DNA from: Vombatus ursinus | Lineage: Eukaryota; Chordata; Mammalia; Diprotodontia; Vombatidae | DNA: 64,000 nucleotides | Direction: 5' to 3' | Assembly: GCF_900497805.2 (NCBI RefSeq) | Contig: NW_020954557.1 | Coordinates: 35,723,210-35,787,209 of the forward strand | Shown here: positions 24,088 through 35,824 of the stretch, piece by piece | Numbering within the stretch: the first letter of the stretch is position 1 | Layout: every line of letters begins with the position of its first letter | Position numbers and translations under genes: made by a program | The notes under the pieces: generated by a model | The model's database searches: none | What the model saw: the letters and a program-made list of their open reading frames with translations, nothing else | Told to the model about the DNA's origin: nothing

Positions 24088-24218
24088 TCATATGCTGGTT
24101 CTGCTATTTATTAGCTGACTGACTTTGGTCAAGTAATTTCACATTGCTGAAACAGTCTATGAAATAAGGGGCTCGGTGGAGAGCCCTCTGCTCCCTTCTT
24201 GTTCTAATATTCTATGTT
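24088..24218 (+). mobile_element. MIR-type SINE fragment
   Basis: CTGCTATTTATTAGCTGACTGAC and GGTCAAGTAATTTCAC, then the GTTCTAATATTCTATG terminus. Confidence 0.55.
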
Positions 24219-24259
24219 TCTTTGTTAATACACCTCATTTTTAAAAAGCCAAATTCCTC

Positions 24260-24512
24260 TAAAACTGATCAGTCAGTCAGTACACATTTATTAAGCCCCT
24301 ATTATGTGCCAGGCACTATGCTAAGTGCTGGGGATACAAGGAAAGGTAAAAGAGAGTCCAGACCCTCAAGAAGCTCACAGTCTATTGGAGGAGACAACAT
24401 GCAAATAACTACGTACAAACAATCCATGTACTAGATAAATGGGAAATAATCAAGAGAGGACAGACAATAGAATTAAGAGGGATCAGAAAAGACTTCCTGT
24501 AAGAAACTATTC
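24260..24512 (-). mobile_element. L2 LINE 3' end, antisense
   Basis: CAGTCAGTACACATTTATTAAG, TATGTGCCAGGCACTATGC, CTGGGGATACAAGG, CCCTCAAGAAGCTCACAGTC, GACTTCCTGTAAGAAAC: antisense L2 3' end in order. Confidence 0.75.
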
Positions 24513-24514
24513 TG

Positions 24515-25190
24515 AGTCGTTTTATACTGTCACCTTTAATATGGATAAATGTAAAATCTTTCACTTGGATTCAAAAATCAACTTCACAAGTTCAAGATGG
24601 GGGAAGGTCCGGTTATGCAGCAGTTGTTCTGAAAAAGGTCTAGAGGTTTTCATGGATTGCAAATAAAATATGAGATAAAAGTGTTATGAGGCCTAGAAAG
24701 TTATTGCCAACTTGGACAGCACTGAGAAGAATAGAGCCCGTGAAAGAGAAAGGAGGTGATGGTGTCTTTGGGTTTGGCACATCTGGAATATTTGCTTTGA
24801 TTCTGCATATCGTTGTGTAGGCAAGAGCCTGAGTTAGAGAGCAACTAGAGGAGGCTAACCAGGACTGTGGAAGGTTATGCCACGTAAGTGTCACTTGAAG
24901 GAACTAGGACTGGTCAATCTAAGAAGACTTAACAAACATGAGTGCTATCTTCTAGTGTTTGAAGAGCTGTCATGTGGAAGAGAGTTTGGATTTTTATTTG
25001 TTCCCAGAGGGTGGAACCAGTACCAATGGGTGGACATTATAAAGAGATAAATTGAGGCTTGATGCCAGGAAAATTTTCCAAATATTGAGCAAATCCTGGA
25101 TCAGAATTTCTCGAGTATATGGTGGTAGAGCTGCTTTTTCAGGCATTGGTTGACCTCTGGGGTCCCTTCCAAATCTAAAATTCTGTGACT
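24515..25190 (+). mobile_element. CR1/L3-type LINE 3' end
   Basis: Matches the mammalian L3/CR1 3' region in order: GAGGAGGCTAACCAGGACTG, GGAACTAGGACTGGTCAATC, GAAGAGCTGTCATGTGGAAG, CCCAGAGGGTGGAACCAGTA, GGCTTGATGCCAGGAAAA. The 84-residue minus-strand frame here is a shadow. Confidence 0.7.
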
Positions 25191-25198
25191 AAGTTGTC

Positions 25199-25455
25199 TA
25201 GGCAATATGATGTCATGGAAGGAGTGCTAGATTGAGAATTGGGAAGACCTGTGTTCAATTATTAGCTCCCACTTTTACCATCTGGATGACCATGGACAAG
25301 TCACTTTACCTCATCGAACTTGTTCCTCATCTATGAAAAAACAATAAGGATAAAAATATTTGTAGTGCCTACTTCACAGGATTATTGTAAGGCTCAGATG
25401 AGATCATGCCAGTGCAAAGTGCTTTTAAACTTTAAAATACTAGGTGAGGCTATTG
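25199..25455 (+). mobile_element. MIR/THER-type SINE
   Basis: GGAAGGAGTGCTAGATTGAG, GAAGACCTGTGTTCAATTATTAGC, GCCTACTTCACAGGATTATTG, GTGCAAAGTGC: sense order, nearly full length. Confidence 0.75.
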
Positions 25456-25659
25456 TGAATGGCTAGCATGTACATAGGTTTTAAGGTGTACAAAGCTCTC
25501 TACACAAACATCAGTTTTTATTATGACTAAAGTTAATTGTATGTGCTTTTTGCTTAGCTCTTGACTCAGTTTCAAAGTTTTATTTCAAACACTAACCTGA
25601 GGAGGCAGGATTGCCCAAATCATGAAAGTAGAAAACGAAACTCATAAGTTAAGGGGATC

Positions 25660-25742
25660 AGTCAATCAATAAGCATTTATTGCTGTTTGTTAGGTCCTCT
25701 GCTAAATGTCAAAGATACAAATACAAACTATGGAACAGTTCT
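25660..25742 (-). mobile_element. L2 3' tip, antisense
   Basis: GTCAATCAATAAGCATTTATTG then GTTAGGTCCTCTGCTAAATG. Abuts the SINE at 25745. Confidence 0.5.
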
Positions 25743-25744
25743 TA

Positions 25745-25993
25745 CTGAGCTAGGTGGCATGGTAGATAGAGTTCCATACCTGGAGTCAAGAACACCTGAG
25801 TTCAAATCCAACCTCAGATACTTACTAGTTTGTGACCCAGGACAAGTCATTTTACCTCTATCAGCCTCAGTGTCATCACCTGTAAAATGGGGATAATAAG
25901 AGCATCCATCTTCCAGGGTTGTTATGATGATGAAATGAGATAATACTTGTGAAGTGCTTAGCACCATACCTGTTATATAATAGATGCTTTATT
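25745..25993 (+). mobile_element. MIR/THER-type SINE, full length
   Basis: GCTAGGTGGCATGGTAGATAG, GAGTTCAAATCCAACCTCAG, ATCACCTGTAAAATGGGGAT, TTCCAGGGTTGTTATGATG, GTGAAGTGCTTAGCACC. Confidence 0.8.
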
Positions 25994-26004
25994 TTCTTTC
26001 TTCC

Positions 26005-28240
26005 TTAGGAAGAGGGGAAGTATAGAGGAAAAGATAATGAATTCAGTTTGGATATGTTGAATCTAAGATGTTACAGTGCAACTAGTTTCACATGGCCAAT
26101 AAGCAGTGGCAGATGGAAGCCTGGAGGTCAGGAGAGAGATTTGGCCTGGATAAACAGATATAAGAATCATTTGTATAGGGGTGATAGTTTAATCCATGGG
26201 AGCTGATGAGATCACCAAGGGAAATAATACTGAGGAAGAAGAGGTTGAAAGATAGATGCTTAGGGGACATTCATAATTAGTGCACATGAGCTGGATGAAG
26301 AATCAGGAACCTGAGAGAGTGGTAGGATATGCAAGAAGAAAACTAAGAGAGAGCAGTGTTCCAAAAACCTAGCGAGAAGCTAGTGTCAAGAAGTAGAAGG
26401 TGATAACAGTGTCAAGAGAGGTCAAGAAGGATGGGGACTGAGAAAAGACCACTAGAGTTGGCAATTAAGAGATCACTATGATCTTTGGATAGAGCATTTT
26501 CAGTTGAATGATGAGGTTGGAAGCCAAACTTCAGAGAGTTTAAAATACAATGAGAGTAGAGGAAGAGGAGGGGCCAAGTGTAGAGGGATTTCTCAGGGAG
26601 TTTAGCCATGAAAGGAAAGAGAGACATGTATTATAACTGGCAAGGATGGTAAGATAAAGTGAAGGAAGGGTATTTTGAGGTTTTTTTAAGTATAGGCAAG
26701 AGAGAGGCTATAAGGGAGCAGTGAATGGAGAGAGATTAAAGATTAGTGAGATAGTGGGTAAAATATTTTGGAGAAGATGGGATGTAATGGAGTCACATGT
26801 GCACGTGGAGGGGTTTGTCTTGGCAAGAGAGGCCACCTTCTTGTGAGATGTGAGCGAATGAAGAGATAGTGAGGGAAGACAACTGAGCATAGCGAGGGGG
26901 GAGGGGAGAGGAACAGAAGAAGCTTTGGGAATCGGCATTAATTTTTTTCATTAAAAAAATAAGACAAGGTTCTCATCTGAGAGGGTTGGGGATTTGAAGT
27001 GCCATGAAAAGTTTGAGAAAGGATGAAAAGGTTTGGGAAAAGCTGCTGGGGTGAGATGGTGAACCAATTATTGACTCCCTGAAATGAAGATTCCATTAAG
27101 ATTATGTAACAAATTCATAGTAACACAGACAGTATGGTTTCATGATTTTATCTTTTTCCCCCAGCTAATAATAGTATTTTATTTTTTTCCAATTACATAT
27201 AAAGATAGTTTTCAACATTCACTTTTATAAAATTTTGAGTAAATGTTTTTCCTCCCTCCTCCACCTCCCTCCTCAAGGTAGCATGCAATCTGATATAGTC
27301 TACACATGTACAATCATATTAAACATATTTTCACATTAATCGTGTTGTGAAAGAAGAATCAGAACAAAAAGGGAAAACCATGAGAAAGAAAAAAAGAGAA
27401 AATAGTGTGCTTCAATTTTCATTCAGACTCCATAGTTCTTTCTCTGGATGTGGATAGCATTTTCTATCATGAGTCTTTTGGAATTGTCTTAGACCATTGT
27501 ATTGTTGAGAAAAACTAAGTCTATTGAAGTTGGTCATTACATAACATTGTACAATGTTCTCCTGGTTCTGCTCACTTCACTCATCATGACTTTATCTTGC
27601 TCTATTCAGTAGACATGAACAGGAGTGAAGGGGTGAAGGTGGGAGTAATCCCAGGTTGGGGCTTGGCAAAGCATGATAGGTGATAGGGTAAGGGGGCAGA
27701 GGACTTGAGTATACAGTATAGTGGAGAGTTGAACTATCTCCTCAAGGGATCAAATGGGGAAAGAAAGACAATGTAAGCAGTTCAGGTGTAATGGCCTGGG
27801 AAGGAACTGAAGGGCATACAAAAAATTGGATATCATAGTGAAGATGAAGAACAAAGTTAGGGTGGTAAGTCAAAGGGAAAGAAAAATTGATAAAAGATTA
27901 TTGTCAAGTGATTTTCAGAGTCATGAGCATGGAAGTAAAACACTTATGGATCATGACATATTCATGGGTATGCCCATCCCTATGTGAAAATGAGTGGATG
28001 AGTAGGTCATGGGAAATGGGTAAATTCAGGAAATAGGAAGTTTGGTGTTTGTGAGAATATCAGTCTATTGTGGTTCCCTAGAATAAGATAAGGAAATGGC
28101 ATGAGAAACCATGAGCCAGGCTGGGAAGTTGTAGTGTTGGTGGAAATATGAATATCTATGTTCCAAGCACAGAAGTTAAGATGGAGATTGACTATGAACC
28201 AGTCTCATGGAAGGAGGAAGAAGAGTATCTAGAGAGCTAA
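26005..28240 (-). mobile_element. L2 LINE, long antisense copy (endonuclease to RT)
   Basis: Three minus-strand frames read L2 RT in order. 26708-26938 has the DSITSHLLQNILPTISLIFN block. 26412-26627 has AKLPEKSLYTWPLLFLYSHC and then FGFQPHHSTENAL. 26088-26270 has LGDLISSHGLNYHPYTNDS, where YTND occupies the catalytic YADD position. The text from 27610 to 28240 continues toward the endonuclease part. Split by an L1 insertion; several frame breaks and a degraded catalytic motif make it inactive. Confidence 0.75.
27155..27594 (-). mobile_element. L1 3' end inserted in L2, antisense
   Basis: Reads as the reverse complement of the L1 3' end at 2718-3291 (CCAATTACATATAAAGATAG ... ACAATGTTCTCCTGGTTCTG). 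Flanked by a target duplication CATGATTTTATCTT (27141-27154) and CATGACTTTATCTT (27595-27608), 13/14 identical. Confidence 0.8.
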
Positions 28241-28269
28241 GCCCAATTCCCTAAGGTTCTCCAATGAAG

Positions 28270-29080
28270 ACCTTCTGCTATGTTGAGATTCAGTCAATTC
28301 AAACAACTACTCTTTGAGTCCAGCCATCTAACCATTCTGAATCCACTTGATTATATTATTGTATAATCCACATCTTTCATATTCCACCAGAATCATATGA
28401 GATACTTTATCAAAAGATTTGCTAAAATCTAGACAAACACAATCCACAGCATTTACCTGTCCTATCCTCAAATGTACTAGATTAGTAATCCCATAAAAAA
28501 GTAAATGAGGTTACATGATCTGTTCTTAACTAAAAAAAATAAATAAAATAAAAATAAAGCCACAATAGGTCTTTGTTTTTATCACTTCCCTTTTTAGATC
28601 TTAAGTATCCATCTCTTTAGCAAACCATTCTATAATTTTTCCAGGTATTGTGGTCAAATTAATGGGGCTATAGTTTGAAGGCTCTGTTATTAATACTAAT
28701 GCTAGTTAGCATTTATATATGCTTTAAGTTTTGCAAAACATTTTGAAATTATTGCATTTTGTCCTCAAAATCCCACCATGAAGTAGGCACTAATGTTATC
28801 ATTCCCACTTAATAGATAAGGAAATTGAGACAGAGATTAAGTGACTTGCCCAGGATAACATAGCTAGTAAGTGTCTGAGGCTGGATTTGAATAGAGGTCT
28901 TCCTGACTCCAGGTTCAATGCTATCTCTACTGTATTACCTACCTACCTATTCTGTTCCCCTCTTTGAAAATTAAGAATTTGTCCTTCCATTTTTTAGTGT
29001 CTTCCATTTCCAATGTTCTTTCAAATATTACTGACAGTGGTTGATGATAATTAAACCCATATGAGCAATCACCAAAAATG
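28270..29080 (-). mobile_element. CR1/L3-type LINE, RT region, antisense, split by a SINE
   Basis: CAAAAGATTTGCTAAAATCTAG, TCATTTACC...CCAGGTATTGTGGTC, then after the SINE CCCTCTTTGAAAATTAAGAATT and GACAGTGGTTGATGATAATT. This is the order of antisense CR1/L3 RT sequence in mammals. Confidence 0.65.
28690..28945 (-). mobile_element. MIR/THER-type SINE inside CR1/L3, antisense
   Basis: TTAGCATTTATATATGC, AATAGATAAGGAAATTGAGAC, GACTTGCCCAGGATAACATAG, GAGGCTGGATTTGAATAG. Confidence 0.75.
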
Positions 29081-29099
29081 AATGTAGAAAGTTAAGAGG

Positions 29100-29675
29100 G
29101 GCCAGGACAGAACTGTGGAGTAAACCCTCAGTTGCCAAATGATATGTATCATGTGGGAGCTTAAAAATTATTTTTTTGTCCTAGCCCTGATTTGCTACCT
29201 ACTTATATATGGGACTGCCAGTGAACTTATTTTTGTTATCAGATAAATTTATTTTGGGATCAGATAAAAGCTTTCCCCCAAATTAAATACACATTTAGAT
29301 ATTAGTTAACAAATACTACTTCCCCTTTGTTCTGTTCTCAGTTCTGTGATAGGCATTCTGGGATATAGAGAAGATGTATTTAAAAAATAGATTCTTCTCT
29401 TATACAACATAAGACACTTTGATGAATTTTAGAATTGAAAGTTAGTAGACATCTAGTGGATGAAGCAATTGATTCTCAGCTAGGTTAATTGACTCGTCGA
29501 AGGTCATCACCTGATTCTTAATCCTTCCACTGTATCATTTAACATATGAAAATCAGTCACATGTCTGTCTAGCAGTCTATCCACTGTGCCACTTGGCTGC
29601 CTCAATTAAAATAGGAAGTTGCCCTATAACCACGCCCCAGATGAACTCATTCCTGGTTGTACCCCAGACTACGTG
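29100..29675. other. Unassigned, with a SINE 5' remnant
   Basis: No gene. 29575-29607 (CAGTCTATCCACTGTGCCACTTGGCTGCC) is the antisense start of a tRNA-derived SINE; the remainder is unclassified. Confidence 0.4.
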
Positions 29676-29680
29676 TCTCT

Positions 29681-29915
29681 TGTTGTTCAGTCATGCGTGA
29701 CTCTTCATGACCCATTTGGGGTTTTCTCAGCAAAGATACTGGAATGGTTTGCCATTTCCTTCTCCAGTTCGTTTTACAGATGAGGAAACTGAGCAAATAG
29801 TAAGTGACTTGCCCAGGGTCACACAGTTAGTACATGTCAGAGGTTAAATTTGAACCCAGGAAGATGAGTCTTCTCGACTTCAGGGCTAGCATTATCCACA
29901 TGTCCATTGCCCAGC
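29681..29915 (-). mobile_element. Marsupial tRNA-derived SINE, antisense
   Basis: TGTTGTTCAGTCATGCGTGAC, CAGCAAAGATACTGGAATGG, GATGAGGAAACTGAGC, GGGTCACACAGTTAGTAC. Confidence 0.8.
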
Positions 29916-30673
29916 AATAACTAACTTCCCCACAGGACCTTATGCCCTGCCATCACTTTGTCCCTTCCCCACAACTACATTGGTCCTTAAATGTTGAATG
30001 AGGTGCCATTTTACCTGCTCCTTGTGCCAAAATTGCTAGTTATATCTTTTGATATAACTATGATTCACACTATAAAAAAATTCACACTATAAAAAATACC
30101 TTAAACGCCAAATAAACAGTATCTAAACAGCACCATACCTCCTAGTAAGGGCTTGGTGACACCATTACATTTTAGCAGCAAAGAATTTTAGTTTTGAAAG
30201 CATTGCAGACAGCTATAGCTTTCTGTCTTCTTATACTAGTTGGAAGATTACACTGATAGGAGCCAAGGTTGTGAGCATCTGATTATTTCCAGGGAAAAGT
30301 AAGAATGTAAACTTTTAAATATCATTGGTCACAGGCACTGTGAGTGGGAGTTATGCTTGACAAAGGAACTTCATTTTTTCAGCTCAGTTTAGAAAGAGCA
30401 AAAAATAATTTTAAAAAATCTATACAGATGAGACAGCAGAAAGGAGGCAATAAATTAAAAATTTAAGCAAAATTGTCTTCCATATTTAAGGAACTTTTTT
30501 TGCACATTCATTTTTTTTGTCCTCTTAGGCAGTGATCATCTTCCTTTCAGACTGTCAGCAGCCTGATAGAATAATGAACAAACTACGTACATGAAAATCC
30601 TTTTATATTGGATAACTAGGGGGCCTGTCTTCTGCCCCCAAGAGGTTTATGCCAATGATTTTGAACAAGACAT

Positions 30674-31096
30674 TTGTTTTTCCTTTTTTTTTACCCTGAG
30701 CAGTTTACTGCCCTTATTTTGACTCTTACGATCAAATGTCTGGTAATCATAGACATTCCAATGTCTGAGTCTTTGTGGTGCAGATTTTTCATCATCATTT
30801 TCTTTATATACTTGACCTTCTTCACAATAATTGGATCATCTTCTGACCATAGTACCTTTAGGATTAATTTCTCAAAGAGGGCTGCAGGGTCACTTCTTAG
30901 CAGCCCTCCCGTCCACCACCCTCTACCCACCAGACTGCCAGCTTTGAATTCTGAGCCGGTGTTCTCAATTCTCCAAGGATCTCTGGGGATATATTTTCTG
31001 CTAATATTACTCTCAAGCATTCTCACAGTTACTGCACTCTTTGACCCAGGAGAACGTAAAGTCTCTTATAAACTCATCTCTTTTCCCAAACAGTGA
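30674..31096 (+). other. Longest open frame in non-repeat DNA, function unknown
   Basis: A 140-residue frame begins MFFLFFYPEQFTALILTL and is rich in hydrophobic residues (about residues 10-30, 36-55 and 108-122 look membrane-like). A 111-residue frame overlaps on the minus strand (30691-31026). I recognise no domain, splice sites or promoter. Pyrimidine-rich composition can yield such a frame by chance. Probably not a gene. Confidence 0.2.
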
Positions 31097-31269
31097 TGGT
31101 AGCTTACAAGGTAACGGCAAAGAGAAGGTAAGAATCTGACATTTGTCCAGATGAAATGAAATACAGAGGGTAAGCTGGTGTCTTCAAACTCAAGGATGTT
31201 ATTACTATGATAATTGCTATGTATACATATGTATACTCATACAGAAACCATATATCTGCCTATGTTCTA

Positions 31270-31745
31270 CTCTCTCTCTCACCACCTCCTGCAAAGCCTC
31301 TTGTCTAACTGCCTAGCAAACCATACCAGAGACCATTCCCGGGAGGAATTTCTGCCCTGGAGCCCTACTCTGCTGATTGGTGACTGCCTCTCCAGGAACT
31401 ATTTCAGGAAAGCCCTAGTTATGCTTCACTACACTTCTTCTTTACTGGACACCTCCTCCACACTCTCCTTTACAACTGCCTGGCTCCACCTATACCCCTG
31501 CCCTCACCTCCAGTTTTGGAGCCATGAAACATGATCATTCAAATTAAATCAAATCAGTCAGTATCTTCTCCCCCTGGTCCTCCTATCCCAATTTCCAACC
31601 AAGATGCCTCTTGCCAGGCATTACTGTCCTGTGCATGTAGTTTCTTCCATTAGAATGTAAGCAGTTTGAGGATGTAGGGACTGTCTTTGCTTTGCCCAGC
31701 GTTTCTCATGGCTTTTGACACATAATAAACACTTAATAAATGCTC
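31270..31745 (+). mobile_element. Old LINE-like sequence ending in an L2-type 3' tip
   Basis: The end (TTAGAATGTAAGCAGTTTGAGG, then ACACATAATAAACACTTAATAAATG) is an L2-type 3' end. The preceding C-rich part shares the GGTGACTGCC module with 955-1290. Family of the 5' part not settled. Confidence 0.45.
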
Positions 31746-31749
31746 ATTC

Positions 31750-32730
31750 ATTCACATACCCAAGTTTCCAAGTCTTTCCTAAATCACATAACATTCAAAG
31801 GAGGAAAAGTAGCATTTTAGTCAAGATTATTATTTTTCTTTCCAATTGAAAAATTATTTGCCTATTCTACTATATTCATTTGGCAGATCTCTTTTTCTTT
31901 TTTCTGTAGACCTACTGTAGTGACTTTATTCAGTAATATAGATAAGAATTATCTAGGACAGACATGCATTGGTAGATTGTAATTTATAACATTGGAAATA
32001 CAAACTCAAATTAATGAGCTCATGGATCCATTGTTGTATCTGAGTATCATTTCAGTTTTGACACCTACTAGGTATTGAACTTTATAAATATGGCCCATGT
32101 AACAGAATATCTTTGCTATCTAAGATATTGCTGTTCCAGTGAACCCATGACTAATTTTTTTTTCTTGAACTGTATTACATTCACAGAGAATTTCAGAATA
32201 AGCCTGAGGTATATGATTGAAAACATTCCTCTCTCTTTTTTGTAGCATGGGAAATGGGAACATGATAGCAAGTACACAGAACGAGAGCAAGAGCTGCTTG
32301 CTATGGAGGGCTTCTAGACAGGGCTAACCATGTCCTTTCTCTAGTCTATAAAATCCATTGTCTTCATATCACCTCCCAGATCAAATACAAAATTCCAAAG
32401 GATATTTTATACCTCAAAGTAGATAAGACTGTTGAGGGAGAATAGAAATGTATGAGGAAAAATTTTTGCTTTAAACAAATCTAAAAATTAATTTAAAATA
32501 ATAATAGCTAACAATAATAATTGATAAGCAATAAAAATAATAAAACACTTTCATGTCAAATCTCTTGCCATCATCACATTTTCTTAATACCTTGCTGTTG
32601 TTCAGTTGCAGCTGGGAAGTCCCTCCTAGCTTCCCATTCCTAATGCCTAAGCCATTTCTTTTTTAGTAGTGTTCACCATCCATTCAAATATCTCTTCCTA
32701 TAGTGGAGTTATGGAATCAGAACTGGAAGA
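31750..32730. other. Unassigned AT-rich sequence
   Basis: No gene, RNA or repeat recognised. Confidence 0.4.
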
Positions 32731-32734
32731 GATC

Positions 32735-32890
32735 TTGGATGTCATTTAATCCCACCTCAACCCTCTCATTTTATAGATGACTAAACTGAGTCCCAGAGAG
32801 GTTAAAGGATTTGTCTAAAGCTACACAGGAAGTAAGTGGCAGAACTGAGATTCAGACCTGGTTTCTCTATCTCCAAATCCAGGCTTCCCC
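32735..32890 (-). mobile_element. MIR-type SINE, antisense
   Basis: GGAAGAGATCTTGGATGTCA, CATTTTATAGATGACTAAACTG, CCCAGAGAGGTTAAAGG, TCTCCAAATCCAGGC, then a C-run at 32888-32898. Confidence 0.7.
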
Positions 32891-33034
32891 CCCCCCCCTT
32901 TTTCTTGCTTCCTCTCTAATTTTTTCTCAGTCTTCTTTTCTTGCAGCTCATTCCCTCTGAAGCTTGGTCTAGCCATCTATGGCATTGGCACACTGGACTC
33001 AGCTCCAGACAAACTCTTTTTTTTTTCTCTTTAA

Positions 33035-33155
33035 TGAGGCAATCGGGGTTAAGTGACTTTACCAGAGTCACACAGCTAGAAAGTGTCAAGTGTCTGAGGC
33101 TGGATTTCAACTCAGATCCTCCTGACTCCAAGGTCAGAGCTCCACCCACTGCAGA
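33035..33155 (-). mobile_element. Short tRNA-derived SINE, antisense
   Basis: After a T-rich tail: GAGGCAATCGGGGTTAAGTGAC, GTCACACAGCTAGAAAGTG, CTCAGATCCTCCTGACTCC. This is the short subfamily lacking the long 3' module. Confidence 0.75.
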
Positions 33156-33613
33156 TAATCTCTTGTATGGACTCTTGCTCATGGTCCTTTGGAGGTTTGG
33201 CTCTTCTGACCTTTCAAAGCTCACAAGGTCACTGCCCTCTGTAATGCTCCTTCATCTGATGGTGGAAAGAGCAGATACGATAGACAGAAGCAACAGCAGG
33301 GTCACGCCCTCGTGGTTGTGACTGGGAGATGAAGGCTTCATGCAGCTCTCCATTCACAGATGCCCGCGGGCATCCCAACTCAACATAATCAAGACTAAGC
33401 TGTCAAAAGCACCCCCATCCTTCTAGTCACTCAGATTTGTGACCCTGTGGTCCCAGCTCTCCTTTAACTGCCTCCTCCCCTCCTATGTTCAATCAGTTGG
33501 CAAAGGTCATCATTTCTTCCTACGTGGCATCTCTACCATTCATTCCCGTCCTCTCCACTCCTATGCCCACCAGTGTAATTCAGTGCCTCATCACTTTTCT
33601 CCTGGATTATTCT

Positions 33614-33774
33614 TTTTTTTAATTTTTTTTAAATTTTTAGGCAATTGGGGTTAAGTGACTTGCCCAAGGTCACACAGCTAGTAAGTGTCAAATGTTTGGT
33701 CTGAGGCCAGACATGAACTCAGGTCCTCCTGACTTCAGGGCCAGTGCTCTATTCACTGCACCACCAGCAGTCCC
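33614..33774 (-). mobile_element. Short tRNA-derived SINE with perfect target duplication
   Basis: T-rich tail, then GGCAATTGGGGTTAAGTGAC to CACTGCACCACC. Flanked by identical 16-bp repeats TCTCCTGGATTATTCT at 33598-33613 and 33775-33790. Young insertion into an older L2. Confidence 0.9.
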
Positions 33775-34257
33775 TCTCCTGGATTATTCTAACAGCCTCC
33801 TAATTGGTCTTCCTACTTCCAGTCTCCCCTCTACCCAGCTCTCAGAGTGGTGTTCTGAAAGCACCACCTGATCGGATGATGTCACTCCTCTGCTCAAGAA
33901 GGACTTCCACAATTTCTTGAGGAGAAACTGCAAACTCTTTTCATTGGCCTTTAAAGGCCTTTACAATTGGGCTGCAAACTTCTTTTTCAGACTTGTGACA
34001 CATTGCTCCTGCTCACAGTCAAAATGGCTCACTCACTATTCCCTGAAATTGACATTCCATTGCTTGCCTGCCCAGGCCTCTGCATAGTCTGTCCTTTCAT
34101 ACCTGGAATCCACGACCACCTCACTTCCGCCTATAAGAACACCTGACTCCCTTCACAGTTCAGCTCAAGTGCTATCTCCTATATCAGGTCTAGCCTGATC
34201 ATGGGAAACCTCACCCTTTCCCAACTTCTAGTACCTCTTCTCCCCAAATAACAACAG

Positions 34258-34556
34258 TCCTATCTAGCATTTATATAGCAATTTAAGGTTTGAAAAACAT
34301 TTATATATATATATATATATAATATAATGTGTATATACCTACAAATGTGCATGCACATGTGTGAAATCTGATTTGATCTTCTCAACAACCTAGGAATGCT
34401 ATTATTATCCTTGTTTTACAGATGAGTAAATGGAGGCAGGCAAAAGTCAAGTGACTTGGTCCCATGGTCACACATCTAGTAAGTGAGGCAGGATTTGACT
34501 TGGGCTTTCCTGACTGCAAGTTTCACCCTCTCAGCCCCTGCATCACTTAGCTGCTT
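34258..34556 (-). mobile_element. MIR/THER-type SINE, antisense, with internal AT repeat
   Basis: CTAGCATTTATATAGCAATTTAAGG, an (AT)n expansion at 34303-34322, TTTTACAGATGAGTAAATGG, CACACATCTAGTAAGTGAGG, CATCACTTAGCTGC. Confidence 0.75.
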
Positions 34557-34734
34557 GTATTTACCATGTCTATTTTGTATGTCCATGTATTTTTGCAAAT
34601 GATATTTTCTTCAATAAAATGTAAACTCCTTAAAAGCAGGGTCTGTTTAATTTTGGTTTTTAAGTCTTCAATGCCTAGGACAGTACCTGCCATATAGAAC
34701 ATGCTTACTAAATATTTGTTGATTGTTGTGACAA

Positions 34735-35685
34735 AGCTTTATTATTTCCCCCCAATGGGAGAATATTTCCCAGTTCTCTTTTCTAAGATCTACTCAGAAA
34801 AGATGTATGTATGAGGTCCTAGTTCTTCCTACGTTGAAGCCCCAACTATTTGTTAGCATACTAAAATGTCAAACAAGCAAACTTTACTATTCTGAAGACG
34901 AGTAAATAGTGAGATTGAGAAATCTATTTTTCCTCACCAACTTGCCACAGTAGAAATCATTTGATCTCAAAGTCTGTTTTGTCTTGTGCAAAACAGATAG
35001 AAAGAAACTTGTTAAAACTAAGGATGAATCCATTGCTATATATGTCTCCATATCTTTAAAGCTCTCAGGTCAGGTAAGTGATATATTACAAGTATGAGTG
35101 AACATTATTGTTAATTAAAATGCCATATATGATCCTAAAAAAGACAATATAATTTTCTTTGAGAATAATTAAGTTATCCTGGGTAATAACCTTTTTTCCA
35201 ATTATTTTTATATATTACTTCTGGAGGATTTTTTTCTAACCAAATATATATTAGAGGGAAAAAAATTCACAAGAACCAACTTCCCAGCTAATTACATGGC
35301 AGTTAACTAGTGACAACAAATTTAGAATTATAGATTCTATGCACAAAAATGTAGAAATATCCAAATTAAAAATAAGAATATTTGAAATAGGCATTTATAG
35401 ACAGTCCTTAACTTACTTTTATATATATTTAAGACATAACTCAGTCTAATAGAAACTTCCTTTTGACCCCAGTGACCCCGTGACTTCTCTCCCCATGTTC
35501 TCCTCTTTTCTACACCAGCCCAGACCTTGTCTCCATAAGTCAGATGGGACAGCCAACTCATTACCCTTACCACCCTTATTCTCCTCTCTCTCAGCATCTC
35601 TAGTGCCTCATGGCCAGAGCTGGTACCAAGAAAGGAATGATAGGAAGATGAAGAGAAAAAAAGGTCAGGAATCCTTTTTTTTCCA
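34735..35685. other. Unassigned sequence
   Basis: No repeat recognised. Overlapping frames at 35337-35597 (minus) and 35480-35725 (plus) have no known motif. Confidence 0.35.
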
Positions 35686-35689
35686 TTCT

Positions 35690-35822
35690 GTAGGGATATT
35701 CTGTGACATTGAGCAAATCACTTAACCTCTCTGGGTCTCAGTTTCCTCATCTGTAAAAATGAGGATGTTATTGTGGTAAATGACTTCCAATAAGCACCCT
35801 TCAAGCTCTATAAGCCTGTGAA
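35690..35822 (+). mobile_element. MIR-type SINE, 3' half
   Basis: GAGCAAATCACTTAACCTCTC, GTCTCAGTTTCCTCATCTG, CTTCAAGCTCTATAAGCC. Confidence 0.7.
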
Positions 35823-35824
35823 CC

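Larger units (their letters stand above)
33400..34730 (+). mobile_element. L2-type LINE 3' region with two SINE insertions
   Basis: Sense L2-type text: TAACAGCCTCCTAATTGGTC, CCACCTGATCGGATGATGTC, TTCATACCTGGAATCCACG, ending TACCTGCCATATAGAACATGC. Interrupted at 33614-33774 and 34258-34556. Removing the insertions restores a continuous L2-like order. Confidence 0.65.
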
